The notes under the pieces: generated by a model
Databases searched by the model: none
Seen by the model: only the letters and a program-made list of their open reading frames with translations
Told to the model about the DNA's origin: nothing
Position numbers and translations under genes: made by a program
Shown here: positions 16,157-25,660 of the stretch, one piece after another
Layout of the letters: each line of letters opens with the position of its first letter
Numbering within the stretch: the first letter of the stretch is position 1
Assembly: GCF_014931375.1 (NCBI RefSeq)
Contig: NZ_CP063117.1
Coordinates: 868,001 to 932,000, forward strand
Length of the DNA stretch: 64,000 bases
From: Haemophilus parainfluenzae
Lineage (GTDB): Bacteria; Pseudomonadota; Gammaproteobacteria; Enterobacterales; Pasteurellaceae
Reading direction: 5' to 3'

Positions 16157-17473
16157 TTATGCTTTAATTTCGGAGCGGCTTTTTAAGAAAAAGAGTGCGA
16201 CTGTTGAGATCAACATCACAAAGCCAACGCCAACATATAAACTCTGTTTGTCCCAACCCATATCTAATAATTGGCCGGCAATCGTTGGAGCAAGAATTGC
16301 ACCAATACGACCGATACCAATCGACCAGCCCACACCGGTGCTACGAATATCGGCATCATAAGTAAGTGGGTTTAAAGTATAAAGACCGCTGATACAGCCA
16401 TTCATGAGTGCACCAACTAAAATACCGAATACCATCGCAATCCATAAAACGGACGAGGATAAGATAAAGGTAATGATTGCTGCAGAAGATAAGACAGTGA
16501 ATAAAATTAACACGCCTCGTGCTGTCCAACGGCTTGCCAGTAAGCCATAGATTAAGGCGCCACAAGTGCCCCCTAATGAGATCATCATTCCAACGCTCAC
16601 ACTTTGTTCTGTTGTCATGCCCGCTTCTTTTAATAAGGCTGGTGTCCATGAGCTAATAAAATAGAAGCTGAACATGATCGCAAAGAAAGCCGTCCAAATT
16701 AACAGAGTAGAGTGTAAGTATTTTTTGCTGAATAATTGGCTAATAGGTAATTTACTTTTAACTTTTTCTACTTTTGCAGGAAGTTTCCAATCACTGGCTA
16801 AACCAATTTTTTTTGCGATTAAATTTAACCGCACTTCTGCATTTTTAGGTTGTTTGGTGGTGAGAAAATCAATGGATTCCGGTAACCAAATAAATAACAC
16901 CACTAAAAGTAAAGCGGTTAAGATAGCGCCTGCTAGGAACACAGAACGCCAGCCATATTCACCTTGCAACATCACGGCGAACATACCGCCTAATACCGCA
17001 CCGATACCAAATCCTGCTGCATAGACACTAATCGCAAAGCTACGCCATTTGCGAGAGGAATATTCGCTGGTGATCACGTTTGTGCCCACTAAAATACCGC
17101 CGACACCAAGACCAGTGATAACGCGCCAGAAACCGAGCCATTGATATTGTGAAATAAACGCAGAGCCTAACATACCGATAGCAGAGAGTGATACTGCCAT
17201 TAATAACAATGGGCGGCGACCGATTTTATCGGCGAGTGGAGCGAGGAAAAGTGAGCCGGCAGTCATCCCAAACAAGCCGGCACTTAATAAATAACCTAAC
17301 TCAATCCCCGAGAGTCCAAATTCGCCACGAATGGCTGTTGCGGTGAAGGCGAGGGCTAATACATCGAAGCCGTCAAGTAAATTCATGATGGCAGCCATGA
17401 CCACAATCATCCATTGATAAGCCCCCATTGGGCTTTGTTCTATTTTGGCTCTAAGAGAAAGCGTTTCAGTCAT
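16157..17473 (-). CDS. Major facilitator transporter, aromatic acid:H+ symporter-like (AAHS)
   Basis: An inner-membrane protein of 438 residues with twelve predicted membrane segments in two halves, split by a hydrophilic loop near residues 200-245. The family signature in the loop between segments 2 and 3 reads PLADKIGRRPLLL, and NLLDGFDVLALAF in segment 1 carries the DGFD element typical of PcaK/BenK/MhpT carriers. It begins 14 bases after yhhQ stops and shares its riboswitch-bearing leader, so it is likely co-transcribed with a queuosine-precursor transporter. The substrate is not known: an aromatic acid by homology, or a deazapurine by context. Confidence 0.75.
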   Translation of the reverse strand: MTETLSLRAKIEQSPMGAYQWMIVVMAAIMNLLDGFDVLALAFTATAIRGEFGLSGIELGYLLSAGLFGMTAGSLFLAPLADKIGRRPLLLMAVSLSAIGMLGSAFISQYQWLGFWRVITGLGVGGILVGTNVITSEYSSRKWRSFAISVYAAGFGIGAVLGGMFAVMLQGEYGWRSVFLAGAILTALLLVVLFIWLPESIDFLTTKQPKNAEVRLNLIAKKIGLASDWKLPAKVEKVKSKLPISQLFSKKYLHSTLLIWTAFFAIMFSFYFISSWTPALLKEAGMTTEQSVSVGMMISLGGTCGALIYGLLASRWTARGVLILFTVLSSAAIITFILSSSVLWIAMVFGILVGALMNGCISGLYTLNPLTYDADIRSTGVGWSIGIGRIGAILAPTIAGQLLDMGWDKQSLYVGVGFVMLISTVALFFLKSRSEIKA

Positions 17474-17487
17474 TTTATTTCCTTAAG

Positions 17488-18195
17488 TTAAGCAAACTGA
17501 CGAGAGTTTGCAAGAGATTGGAGTTTACGCAAAATCATGCTGAGTACCACACCATAAGCGGGAACAAACAAGACAATGCCGACAAATAATTTAAATAAGT
17601 AATCGACGAATCCAAGGCTAAACCAATGTTCTGCCATAAATGGATCACTACTTTTATAAAACGCGACGCAAAAGAACATAAAGGTATCTGCAAGGGAACC
17701 AAATGTCATTGAGCTGCTCGGAGCAATCCACCACGTTTTTAATTGGCGTAATCGGTTGAATACTAACACATCTAATAATTGACCGAAAACATAAGCACAG
17801 AAGCTGGCGAACGCAATACGGAAAACAAACATATTGAATTCACTTAATGCACCTAAGCCTTGATATTGTCCATTAGAAAAAACAACAGAAACAATGTAAC
17901 TCACGATAAGTGCGGGGAGCATCACAATAAAGATGATCCAACGTGCTTCTTTCGCCCCAAATACACGTACCGTTAAATCAGTGGCTAAGAAAATGAATGG
18001 GAAAGTGAGTGTGCCCCATGTACTGTGGAAGGAAAAATCATCAGCAAAACCAAGTGCGGTCAATTTTAAATTGATTTCAAAGGGAATTTGAACGAAATAA
18101 TTACTGGCTGTGATGATGAAGATGTGAAATAAGCTTAATAAAATTAAAGCAAAACGTTTTTGTTGATCATTGAAGATCGGAGTATTAATTTTCAT
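17488..18195 (-). CDS. yhhQ: Queuosine precursor transporter (VUT/YhhQ family)
   Basis: A 235-residue inner-membrane protein with about six hydrophobic segments. The family takes up preQ0/preQ1 for queuosine salvage. Recognisable parts are NYFVQIPFEI, the conserved FLATDLTVRVFGAKEAR, FCAYVFGQLLDVLVFNRLR and SSSMTFGSLADTFMFFCVAF. It is the first gene of the operon with the MFS gene, and its leader carries a preQ1-I-like aptamer whose 3' end contains the Shine-Dalgarno sequence, which supports the substrate assignment directly from sequence. Confidence 0.92.
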   Translation of the reverse strand: MKINTPIFNDQQKRFALILLSLFHIFIITASNYFVQIPFEINLKLTALGFADDFSFHSTWGTLTFPFIFLATDLTVRVFGAKEARWIIFIVMLPALIVSYIVSVVFSNGQYQGLGALSEFNMFVFRIAFASFCAYVFGQLLDVLVFNRLRQLKTWWIAPSSSMTFGSLADTFMFFCVAFYKSSDPFMAEHWFSLGFVDYLFKLFVGIVLFVPAYGVVLSMILRKLQSLANSRQFA

Positions 18196-18202
18196 TTTAA
18201 GA

Positions 18203-18239
18203 CCTTTTTAGTTGGTTAATCGGGGGTAGGGAACCCGAC
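18203..18239 (-). ncRNA. preQ1-I-like riboswitch in the yhhQ leader
   Basis: Reading the minus strand, a five-pair stem UCGGG/CCCGA (18238-18234 with 18224-18220) closes a loop UUCCCUACC, followed by an A-rich tail UUAACCAACUAAAAAGG. Stem, pyrimidine-rich loop and tail with ACUA fit the compact H-type pseudoknot of preQ1 class I, and resemble the Thermoanaerobacter example. The tail AAGG is the ribosome site of yhhQ, so ligand binding would block translation. Seen in sequence; the class is recognised from memory of the consensus. Confidence 0.75.
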
Positions 18240-18360
18240 ATGAGAAATAAATCCGCCAAATTGGCGAGCCGTGAATAATACTAGAATTTATTGGGATTGC
18301 AAGAAAGTGCGGTCAAAAATCTAGGCATTTTATTTGTTTTAGTTTGATTTTAATAGCAGT

Positions 18361-18379
18361 GATAAGAATTTTCATTTAC
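18361..18379. promoter_or_regulatory. Putative Fur box upstream of the siderophore receptor
   Basis: GATAAGAATTTTCATTTAC matches 13 of 19 positions of the consensus GATAATGATAATCATTATC and overlaps the -35 box of the promoter below, the expected place for iron-dependent repression. Confidence 0.5.
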
Positions 18380-18403
18380 ACCAAAATGATATTGTACTAG
18401 AAT
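18375..18403 (+). promoter_or_regulatory. Promoter of the siderophore receptor
   Basis: TTTACA (18375-18380), 17 bases, TAGAAT (18398-18403). Confidence 0.55.
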
Positions 18404-18446
18404 TCTCGGGCATTATTTATTCCACATATGCCAGGAGAGCATTTCA

Positions 18447-20702
18447 ATGTATAAATCCAATCATTTAAAAACAACATCATTCTTCGCATTTAGTGCGTTA
18501 ACAATCGCACTTTTTTCAAACTATTCTCATGCAGAAGAGAAACTTGAGGAAATTAAAGTTACTGCGGAAGATCAGGTAAAACAATCGCTTGGTTCTTCTC
18601 TTGTGACGGCAAAAGATTTAGAAAAACGACCTGCGACAAATGATATTTCTGAAGTATTACGCACTATGCCAGGTGTGAATTTAACGGGTAACTCATCTAC
18701 AGGACAACGCGGAAATAAACGTCAAATTGATATTCGCGGTATGGGACCAGAAAATACATTGATTTTAGTGGATGGTAAACCAGTCACCTCTCGTAATGCA
18801 GAACGTTATGGTGTGCGTGGTGAACGTAACTCTCGTGGCGACAGTAACTGGGTGCCGGTTGAAGCGATTGAAAAAATTGAAGTATTACGTGGTCCTTCAG
18901 CAGCACGCTATGGTTCAGGTGCAATGGGTGGGGTGGTGAATATCATCACTAAACCTGTTACCAATGATTTACACGGTAGCTTAAGCTATTACACCAATCA
19001 ACCAGAAGACAGCGATGAAGGTGCAACAAATCGAGTTGGTTTTAATCTAAGCGGTGCGTTAATTAAAGATGTATTGCAATTCCGTTTATATGGTAACTGG
19101 AACAAAACGCAAGCGGATGAAGTTGGCATTAATGGCGATCCTGCGATTGCCGGTCGTGAAGGCGTACGTAATAAAGATATTAATGGCCGTTTAGTGTGGA
19201 ATATCAATGAGAAAAATAAATTAACCTTGGATTCCGGTTTTAGCCGTCAAGGTAATATTTATAATGGTGATACACAAAATAGCTCAGCAGGGCTTTACAA
19301 TAATAAAAACTATCCTGAAACCAAAACGTTGGCAGGAAGCAAAGCTGAAACTGCTCGTTTATATCGTCAGAACTATGCTTTAACCTATGAAGGTAAATTC
19401 GATCATTTTGACAATAAAACTTATATTACTTTTGATAAAACTAAAAACAGCCGTTTACCAGAATATTTAGCGGGTGGTCCAGAAGGTAGTTATTCTAGCA
19501 CATCAGCTTTTAGCGATTCTATTCTTAAAAATACGCGTTTTAGTTCAGAATTCTATATTCCATTTACCTTGGGTGTAGATCATATGCTGACAGTTGGTTT
19601 TGAGGGGGCACACAGCAGTTTAGATGATGACGCTTCTATGACACAGTTACTTGGTGGACGACGAGACAAGAATACAGGGAAGGTGCTTTATGATTTGAAA
19701 GAACGCCTACCAACCGGCATCTCGAACGTACGAGGTGGTCATAGCAGTCAAACTGAATGGGCAGTATTTGTTGAAGATAATATTTCAGCAACCCAATCTA
19801 CCATCTTAACGCCATCTTTGCGTTATGATTACAACACCTATTCTGGTTCTAATCTAAGTGGTGGATTAAACTTCTTACAAAGCCTCAACGATGATTGGAG
19901 AATTAAAGGTGGGATAGCAAGAGCTTATAAAGCACCGAATCTTTATCAAACTAACCCGAATTACTTGTTGTTTACTTTAGGTCAAGGTTGTCCAACGAAT
20001 GTACCAAATAATAAAACTTGTTATTTCCAAGGTAATAGCGACATTAAACCAGAAACCAGCTGGAATAAAGAAATCGGAATTGAATATGATAAAGACGGGC
20101 TTCTTGCTTCTGTGGCTTACTTCCGTAATGACTATCGTAACAAAATAGTGTCTGATGGTGAATTTATCGGTTTAACTAACTTAGGTAACTATGTGTATAA
20201 ATGGGGTAATGCAAACCGCGCAGTGATTGAAGGTTTTGAAGGTAATCTGACATTACCATTAATCCAAGATAAATTAAACTGGGTGAATAACTTCACTTAT
20301 ATGCATAAAACCAAAAATAAAGATACAGGTAACCCGCTTTCTATCGTGCCAAAATATACCTTGAACTCAAGCTTAAGTTATCAAATTACAGATAGCTTGG
20401 ATGCAATGTTGACTTATACGCAATACGGTAAACAAAAATCCCGTAAAAATCCGGAAAACCGTATGGAAAATGGTAACGGCAAAAATATTAATCAGCTAGC
20501 TAACTCAGAAGATATCGGTAGCTATGCAGTTTGGGGATTAAGTGCAGGTTATAATTGGAAAGATACAATCAGCATTCGTGTTGGCGTAAGTAACTTATTT
20601 GATAAACGCATTTATCGTTCATCAAGCAGTACAAATTACAATGCTCATACTTATAACGAACCTGGTCGTGCTTATTACGCAACAGTTAAATATTCATTTT
20701 AA
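18447..20702 (+). CDS. TonB-dependent catecholate siderophore receptor, FepA-like
   Basis: An outer-membrane receptor of 751 residues. A signal peptide ends SNYSHA (about residue 29), followed by the TonB box region LEEIKVTAED. The plug domain contains LRTMPGVNLTG, RQIDIRGMGPENTLILVDG and RGERNSRGDSNWVPVEAIEKI... the last two closely resembling the plug of FepA/PfeA/IroN enterobactin receptors. About 500 residues of barrel strands follow, ending YYATVKYSF with a terminal phenylalanine. It has AGGAGA as ribosome site, a Fur-box-like promoter, and an uptake-signal terminator, and stands alone without periplasmic or permease genes. The exact siderophore is inference. Confidence 0.85.
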   Translation: MYKSNHLKTTSFFAFSALTIALFSNYSHAEEKLEEIKVTAEDQVKQSLGSSLVTAKDLEKRPATNDISEVLRTMPGVNLTGNSSTGQRGNKRQIDIRGMGPENTLILVDGKPVTSRNAERYGVRGERNSRGDSNWVPVEAIEKIEVLRGPSAARYGSGAMGGVVNIITKPVTNDLHGSLSYYTNQPEDSDEGATNRVGFNLSGALIKDVLQFRLYGNWNKTQADEVGINGDPAIAGREGVRNKDINGRLVWNINEKNKLTLDSGFSRQGNIYNGDTQNSSAGLYNNKNYPETKTLAGSKAETARLYRQNYALTYEGKFDHFDNKTYITFDKTKNSRLPEYLAGGPEGSYSSTSAFSDSILKNTRFSSEFYIPFTLGVDHMLTVGFEGAHSSLDDDASMTQLLGGRRDKNTGKVLYDLKERLPTGISNVRGGHSSQTEWAVFVEDNISATQSTILTPSLRYDYNTYSGSNLSGGLNFLQSLNDDWRIKGGIARAYKAPNLYQTNPNYLLFTLGQGCPTNVPNNKTCYFQGNSDIKPETSWNKEIGIEYDKDGLLASVAYFRNDYRNKIVSDGEFIGLTNLGNYVYKWGNANRAVIEGFEGNLTLPLIQDKLNWVNNFTYMHKTKNKDTGNPLSIVPKYTLNSSLSYQITDSLDAMLTYTQYGKQKSRKNPENRMENGNGKNINQLANSEDIGSYAVWGLSAGYNWKDTISIRVGVSNLFDKRIYRSSSSTNYNAHTYNEPGRAYYATVKYSF

Positions 20703-20723
20703 TTGAGCGTTTAGAACTGATAG

Positions 20724-20756
20724 AAAAAGTGCGGTCGATTTTGACCGCACTTTTTT
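20724..20756 (+). terminator. Terminator made of two inverted uptake signals
   Basis: AAAGTGCGGTC and GACCGCACTTT pair around GATTTT (20737-20742), then a T run. Typical Haemophilus arrangement. Confidence 0.9.
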
Positions 20757-20792
20757 ATTGATTGAATTTTGAAAATGGTGAATTTCAGATAA

Positions 20793-20818
20793 TAAAAAAC
20801 CCTGCATAGGCAGGGTTC
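20793..20818 (-). terminator. Terminator of rpmE
   Basis: AACCCTGC and GCAGGGTT pair around a four-base loop, with six T residues on the minus strand. Confidence 0.85.
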
Positions 20819-20834
20819 TTCACACAGATTCAAA

Positions 20835-21047
20835 TTATTTTGTACCTGGGATTTTGAAACGGCTGTTAAAGCGTTCAACACGACCACCAGTATCAACAAC
20901 ACGTTGTTTACCAGTGTAGAATGGGTGGCAGCTACCGCACACATCAAGGTTGATATCTTTGCCTAAAGTAGAACGAGTTTTGATCACGTTACCGCAAGAA
21001 CAAGTTGCAGTGATCTCTTTATATTCTGGGTGAATACCTTGTTTCAT
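20835..21047 (-). CDS. rpmE: 50S ribosomal protein bL31
   Basis: A 70-residue ribosomal protein of the large subunit. The start is the ATG at 21047 ([12 protein letters not shown]), preceded by GAGG; a TTG four codons earlier is in frame but lies in the ribosome site. It is the zinc-binding (C+) form, with the four ligands in TATCSCGN and [13 protein letters not shown]. The [18 protein letters not shown] tail is standard. Monocistronic with its own terminator. Confidence 0.97.
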   Translation of the reverse strand: MKQGIHPEYKEITATCSCGNVIKTRSTLGKDINLDVCGSCHPFYTGKQRVVDTGGRVERFNSRFKIPGTK

Positions 21048-21240
21048 AGAAAACCTCAAATTGAAGCCACGCCGCTATAAATGCTTTCCACTTACACCGC
21101 GTGAGTTAATAATCGCCGACAATCCGGCACCAAATAGACTGCGAATTATACTGAAAAAATCAAATTGATCAAGAGGTGTGCTTTAGTGATAGAATCATCG
21201 CAAAATTTTTGCTTATTTTTGACCGCACTTTAGGAAAGTT

Positions 21241-22359
21241 ATGTTAGCCCAATCCTCTGTTGATGCCCCTTTTGCCCATTCAGTTCTACAATGGTATGAG
21301 AAGTTTGGGCGTAAAAATTTGCCTTGGCAGCAAAATAAAACCCTTTATGGTGTTTGGCTTTCTGAAGTGATGTTACAACAGACTCAAGTTTCCACGGTCA
21401 TTCCTTATTTTGAACGTTTTATTAAAACCTTTCCCAATGTGACCGCACTTGCTAATGCATCACAAGATGAAGTGTTACATCTGTGGACGGGACTAGGTTA
21501 TTACGCACGTGCAAGAAATTTACATAAAGCCGCTCAAACCATTAGAGATGAATATCAAGGTGAATTTCCTACGCAATTTGAGCAAGTTTGGGCATTAACG
21601 GGCGTGGGACGATCGACGGCTGGCGCAATACTATCTTCTGTGCAAAATCAACCGTATCCAATTTTAGACGGTAATGTGAAACGTGTGCTTTCTCGTTATT
21701 TTGCAGTTGAAGGTTGGCCTGGCGAGAAAAAAGTCGAAAATCAATTATGGCAGTTGAGTGAACAGGTTACACCAACAACGAGAGTCGCTGAATTTAATCA
21801 AGCGATGATGGACATCGGTTCGGCTATTTGTACTCGAACAAAACCTAAATGCGATTTGTGTCCTTTAAGTAACGATTGTTTAGCTAATAAACTCGAAAAG
21901 TGGACAGCATTTCCAGGAAAGAAACCCAAAAAATCATTGCCAGAAAAGCAGAGCTATTTTTTGATTTTATCTTATCAAGGAAAAGTCTGGTTGGAACAGC
22001 GTGAAAGCAAAGGGTTATGGGGCGGATTGTATTGTTTCCCTCAGTTTGATGATAAACAAACATTATTGAATTATCTGAAAGAGCAAGGGATTACCGAGTA
22101 TCAAGAATGGGTAACTTTCCGTCATACCTTTAGTCATTTTCATTTAGACATTCATCCCATTTATGTTGAAGTTGATCGAAAATCTGAAGAGAGCGATCGT
22201 TCAGATTGGAAAAAATTGTCAGAAAAAGTAAAAGAATCTCAATCTGGTCTATTAAGTGCGGTCAAATATTGGTATGATCCAACGTCACCTGAACAGATCG
22301 GGTTAGCTCAGCCTGTGAAAAATTTATTAACGCAATTTGTAAGGAATTATTATGGCTAG
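21241..22359 (+). CDS. mutY: Adenine DNA glycosylase MutY
   Basis: Removes adenine mispaired with 8-oxoguanine, preventing G:C to T:A changes. 372 residues. Seen: [18 protein letters not shown] with the catalytic glutamate, the helix-hairpin-helix [28 protein letters not shown] with the catalytic aspartate, and the iron-sulfur cluster ligands [17 protein letters not shown] near residue 200. The C-terminal third is the Nudix-like 8-oxoG recognition domain ([20 protein letters not shown]). First gene of the mutY-yggX-mltC operon, with an AGGAAA ribosome site and an uptake signal just upstream. Confidence 0.97.
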   Translation: MLAQSSVDAPFAHSVLQWYEKFGRKNLPWQQNKTLYGVWLSEVMLQQTQVSTVIPYFERFIKTFPNVTALANASQDEVLHLWTGLGYYARARNLHKAAQTIRDEYQGEFPTQFEQVWALTGVGRSTAGAILSSVQNQPYPILDGNVKRVLSRYFAVEGWPGEKKVENQLWQLSEQVTPTTRVAEFNQAMMDIGSAICTRTKPKCDLCPLSNDCLANKLEKWTAFPGKKPKKSLPEKQSYFLILSYQGKVWLEQRESKGLWGGLYCFPQFDDKQTLLNYLKEQGITEYQEWVTFRHTFSHFHLDIHPIYVEVDRKSEESDRSDWKKLSEKVKESQSGLLSAVKYWYDPTSPEQIGLAQPVKNLLTQFVRNYYG

Positions 22360-22624
22360 AACTGTTTTTTGCGAATATTTGAAACAAGATGCGGAAGGAT
22401 TGGATTTTCAACTGTATCCCGGTGAATTAGGTAAACGTATTTTTAATTCAATTAGTAAACAAGCATGGGGCGAATGGATCAAAAAACAAACCATGTTAGT
22501 GAACGAGAAAAAACTCAATATGATGAATGCAGAACATCGTAAATTATTAGAAGAAGAAATGGTGAATTTCTTATTTGAAGGCAAAGATGTGCATATTGAA
22601 GGTTACGTTCCCCCATCTAAATAA
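22352..22624 (+). CDS. yggX: Fe(2+)-trafficking/oxidative-damage protection protein YggX
   Basis: A 90-residue acidic cytoplasmic protein that in enterobacteria protects iron-sulfur clusters from oxidation. The whole-length family pattern is present: [19 protein letters not shown] with the conserved cysteine 7, [18 protein letters not shown], and [19 protein letters not shown]. Its ATG overlaps the end of mutY by eight bases, so translation is coupled; this gene pair is conserved in gammaproteobacteria and makes sense as MutY carries a cluster. Confidence 0.95.
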   Translation: MARTVFCEYLKQDAEGLDFQLYPGELGKRIFNSISKQAWGEWIKKQTMLVNEKKLNMMNAEHRKLLEEEMVNFLFEGKDVHIEGYVPPSK

Positions 22625-22633
22625 CAAAAGATT

Positions 22634-23713
22634 ATGAAAAAGTATTTATTATTGGCGCTACTTCCACTTTTATATGCTTGTAGCGACTCGCCAACCCATC
22701 GACGTGGCATTAATTACGACGAAGTGTTTTCAAAAGACACGCAAGGTTTAGATATTTTAACTGGTCAATTCTCCCATAATATCGATCGCATTTGGGGGGT
22801 GAATGAGCTGTTAGTGGCGAGTCGTAAAGACTACGTGAAATACACGGACTCTTTCTATACGCGTAGCCACGTAAGCTTTGACGAAGGTACAATTATTGTT
22901 GAAACTCAACAAGATCTTAATCGTTTACACAATGCGATTGTCCATACTTTATTGATGGGGTCCGATGCGAAAGGGATCGACTTATTCGCTTCTGGTGATG
23001 TACCGATTAGTACGCGTCCTTTCTTATTAGGTCAGGTTGTGGATAATAATGGTCAGCAAATTGCTAACCAAGTGATTGCAAGTAACTTTGCGACTTATTT
23101 AATCCAAAATAAATTACAAACTCGCCGCCTGCAAAATGGTAACACCGTGCAATTTGTGGTGATCTCAATGATTGCAAACCACGTTGAAGTGCGTGCACAA
23201 AAATATATTCCATTAGTCCGTAAAGCTGCAGAACGCTATGGCATTGATGAAAGCTTGATTTTAGGTATTATGCAAACAGAATCTAGCTTCAACCCGTATG
23301 CGATAAGTTATGCGAATGCAATCGGCTTAATGCAAGTGGTACCAAGCACAGCAGGTCGTGATGTATTTGCGATGAAAGGTAAAGGTGGACAACCATCTGC
23401 GCGTTACCTTTATGATCCTGCAAATAACATTGATGCGGGGGTTTCTTACTTATGGATTTTGCAAAATCAATATTTAGATGGTATTACAAACCCTACCTCT
23501 AAACGTTTTGCAATGATTTCTGCTTACAACAGTGGTGCAGGTGCAGTATTACGTGTATTCGATGAGGATAAAGATGAGGCGATCTATAAGATCAACCAGA
23601 TGTATCCTGAACAAGTATATCGCATCTTAACTACAGCACATCCATCGTCACAAGCAAGAAACTACTTGCTGAAAGTGGATGCAGCTCAGAAGAAATTCCG
23701 TGTAAGACGATAA
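22634..23713 (+). CDS. mltC: Membrane-bound lytic murein transglycosylase C
   Basis: An outer-membrane lipoprotein of 359 residues, the same length as E. coli MltC, that cleaves peptidoglycan with 1,6-anhydro product formation. The lipobox is LLYACSDS (cysteine 16). An N-terminal MltC-type domain is followed by a lysozyme-like SLT domain from about residue 195: the catalytic glutamate in [13 protein letters not shown], then [15 protein letters not shown] and [11 protein letters not shown]. It starts ten bases after yggX and ends the operon at the terminator 23732-23768. Confidence 0.95.
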   Translation: MKKYLLLALLPLLYACSDSPTHRRGINYDEVFSKDTQGLDILTGQFSHNIDRIWGVNELLVASRKDYVKYTDSFYTRSHVSFDEGTIIVETQQDLNRLHNAIVHTLLMGSDAKGIDLFASGDVPISTRPFLLGQVVDNNGQQIANQVIASNFATYLIQNKLQTRRLQNGNTVQFVVISMIANHVEVRAQKYIPLVRKAAERYGIDESLILGIMQTESSFNPYAISYANAIGLMQVVPSTAGRDVFAMKGKGGQPSARYLYDPANNIDAGVSYLWILQNQYLDGITNPTSKRFAMISAYNSGAGAVLRVFDEDKDEAIYKINQMYPEQVYRILTTAHPSSQARNYLLKVDAAQKKFRVRR

Positions 23714-23731
23714 TTTCAGAAATTAAATACC

Positions 23732-23768
23732 ATGCCCGAAAGACTTTTCTCTCGGGCATTATTTTTTC
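23732..23768 (+). terminator. Terminator of mutY-yggX-mltC
   Basis: ATGCCCGA (23732-23739) pairs with TCGGGCAT (23752-23759), then TATTTTTT. Confidence 0.8.
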
Positions 23769-23881
23769 TATAAAGTGCGGTTATCTTTAGTTGAGTTTTT
23801 CAAAATACGTTCTTTTTATAGACGTTTTGGTTATTAACCATTCAAATACACCAACTTTTTCACTTTTTTTGAATTTAATTG

Positions 23882-23910
23882 TTGACCGATACCCGAAAAA
23901 ATAGTTTAAT
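23882..23910 (+). promoter_or_regulatory. Promoter of the tRNA-Phe/tRNA-Asn unit
   Basis: TTGACC (23882-23887), 17 bases, TTTAAT (23905-23910), followed by a GC-rich discriminator ACGCTCCG as expected for stringently controlled stable RNA genes. Confidence 0.6.
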
Positions 23911-23946
23911 ACGCTCCGTTGTCAGGCAGTAGCCAATAACGATAAC

Positions 23947-24022
23947 GCCTCGATAGCTCAGTCGGTAGAGCAGGGGATTGAAAATCCCCGTGTCGGTGGT
24001 TCGATTCCGCCTCGAGGCACCA
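23947..24022 (+). tRNA. tRNA-Phe (GAA)
   Basis: 76 bases with acceptor arms GCCTCGA/TCGAGGC, D arm with AGCTCAGTCGGTAGAGC, anticodon loop TTGAAAA reading GAA, T arm GGTTCGATTCC and encoded ACCA end. Confidence 0.97.
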
Positions 24023-24024
24023 TT

Positions 24025-24100
24025 TCCTCCTTAGTTCAGTCGGTAGAACGGTGGACTGTTAATCCATATGTCGCAGGTTCGAGTCCCGCAGGAGGAGCCA
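24025..24100 (+). tRNA. tRNA-Asn (GTT)
   Basis: 76 bases, acceptor TCCTCCT/AGGAGGA, anticodon loop CTGTTAA reading GTT, T arm GGTTCGAGTCC, encoded GCCA end. It follows tRNA-Phe by two bases, one transcript. Confidence 0.97.
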
Positions 24101-24110
24101 AATTCTAAGA

Positions 24111-24138
24111 AGCCGCTAAAGTAATTTAGCGGTTTTTT
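24111..24138 (+). terminator. Terminator of the tRNA unit
   Basis: CCGCTAAA and TTTAGCGG pair around GTAA, followed by six T. Confidence 0.9.
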
Positions 24139-24249
24139 GCTTTTTAGAATTCAGCATTATTCTGTTGTTTTCCTCTCTTTAAAATTTGCTCAAATTTCTC
24201 ACCGCAGTTTTTTGATCTAGATAAATATTTATGTAAAAAAGTTACATAA

Positions 24250-24271
24250 AATTGTTAGCGAGATCACACTT
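24250..24271. promoter_or_regulatory. Putative CRP site upstream of sdaC
   Basis: TGTTA-GCGAGA-TCACA (24253-24268) matches nine of the ten conserved core bases of TGTGA-N6-TCACA, flanked by A/T-rich arms. It lies about 120 bases before sdaC, a gene known to be CRP-activated in E. coli. I see no gene in the remainder of 24139-24386. Confidence 0.5.
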
Positions 24272-24386
24272 TATTATTTTGCACTTTGCAATCAATCCCT
24301 AATCTCATCATAATGCAGCCACTAATTTAATGAATGAATAGTCATTAAATAAACGATTTTATAATTTTAACTTTAGAAGGTGATGT

Positions 24387-25625
24387 ATGGACACTACAAC
24401 TAATAAAAAATGGAATAAATTTGATACAGCTTGGGTATTAAACTTATTTGGTACTGCGGTGGGCGCAGGGGTATTATTTTTACCAATCAATGCAGGGATG
24501 GGCGGTTTTTGGCCTTTGGTTGTGATGGCGATTTTAGTCGGACCGATGACATATTTTGCGCATCGTGGCTTGGCTTATTTCGTGTTGTCTTCTTCTAAAC
24601 CAGGCAGTGATATTACTGAAGTGGTAGAAGAACATTTCGGCCCGACTGCTGGGAAATTAATTACATTATTATATTTCTTTGCGATCTTCCCAATTTTATT
24701 GATTTATGGAAACGGGATCACCAATACGGTTGATTCTTTTATCGTCAATCAATTAGGCATGGCTTCACCAAATCGTGCTATTCTTTCTTTTGTATTGATT
24801 GCAATATTGATTTCAGTCATGTTGTTCAGTGAAAAAGTGATGTTGAAAATCACCGAATTACTGGTGTATCCATTGGTGTTGATTCTTTTTGCGTTATCAA
24901 TTTATCTCATTCCTCAATGGAATGCATCAATGCTTTATGAGCTTCCTACAGCGAGTGGTTTTGTGACGACATTGTGGTTAACTATTCCAGTGTTGGTTTT
25001 CTCTTTTAACCATTCTCCGGCAATTTCCTCTTTCACGCTTTCTCAACAACGTGAATATAAAGATTTTAATACAACGGAATATCATATCGGTCGTACAGAA
25101 AAAGGCACTTCAACCGTATTACTGTTCTTTGTGATGTTCTTTGTATTTAGCTGTGTATTAACCTTAACACCAGCAGAGTTATTAGAAGCAAAAGCACAAA
25201 ATATTAGTATCTTGTCTTATCTTGCTAACAAATTCGATAACCCATACATTTCTTATTTCGCACCATTGGTGGCTTTCTTCGCGATTACAAGCTCATTCTT
25301 TGGCCATTATTTAGGGGCACGTGAAGGTTTAGAAGGTTTATACCTCAAAATGAAAGGTGAAAGCGTGAATCGTAAAAAATTAAATTACGGTACTGCAGTT
25401 TTCTTCTTATTGACTTTATGGGGTGTGGCGATCATTAATCCAAGTATTTTAGGTTTGATCGAATCCCTTGGCGGCCCAATCATTGCGATGATCCTTTTCA
25501 TTATGCCTATGTATGCGATTCGCAATGTTCCAGCAATGAAACGCTATCAAGGTCGTTTTAGCAATGTATTTGTTACAGTTATGGGATTAATTGCTATCTC
25601 CGCGGTCGTATATGGATTATTATAA
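24387..25625 (+). CDS. sdaC: Serine:H+ symporter SdaC
   Basis: An inner-membrane transporter of the HAAAP family, 412 residues with about eleven hydrophobic segments. The N-terminus [19 protein letters not shown] and [20 protein letters not shown] carry the family's glycine-rich segment 1-2. Also seen: [20 protein letters not shown] and [17 protein letters not shown]. The next gene, 35 bases downstream, is serine deaminase, so the pair imports and degrades L-serine to pyruvate. Confidence 0.95.
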   Translation: MDTTTNKKWNKFDTAWVLNLFGTAVGAGVLFLPINAGMGGFWPLVVMAILVGPMTYFAHRGLAYFVLSSSKPGSDITEVVEEHFGPTAGKLITLLYFFAIFPILLIYGNGITNTVDSFIVNQLGMASPNRAILSFVLIAILISVMLFSEKVMLKITELLVYPLVLILFALSIYLIPQWNASMLYELPTASGFVTTLWLTIPVLVFSFNHSPAISSFTLSQQREYKDFNTTEYHIGRTEKGTSTVLLFFVMFFVFSCVLTLTPAELLEAKAQNISILSYLANKFDNPYISYFAPLVAFFAITSSFFGHYLGAREGLEGLYLKMKGESVNRKKLNYGTAVFFLLTLWGVAIINPSILGLIESLGGPIIAMILFIMPMYAIRNVPAMKRYQGRFSNVFVTVMGLIAISAVVYGLL

Positions 25626-25660
25626 GCGGCTTTTTAGTTTAGCTTAGGATTTAAAATAAT

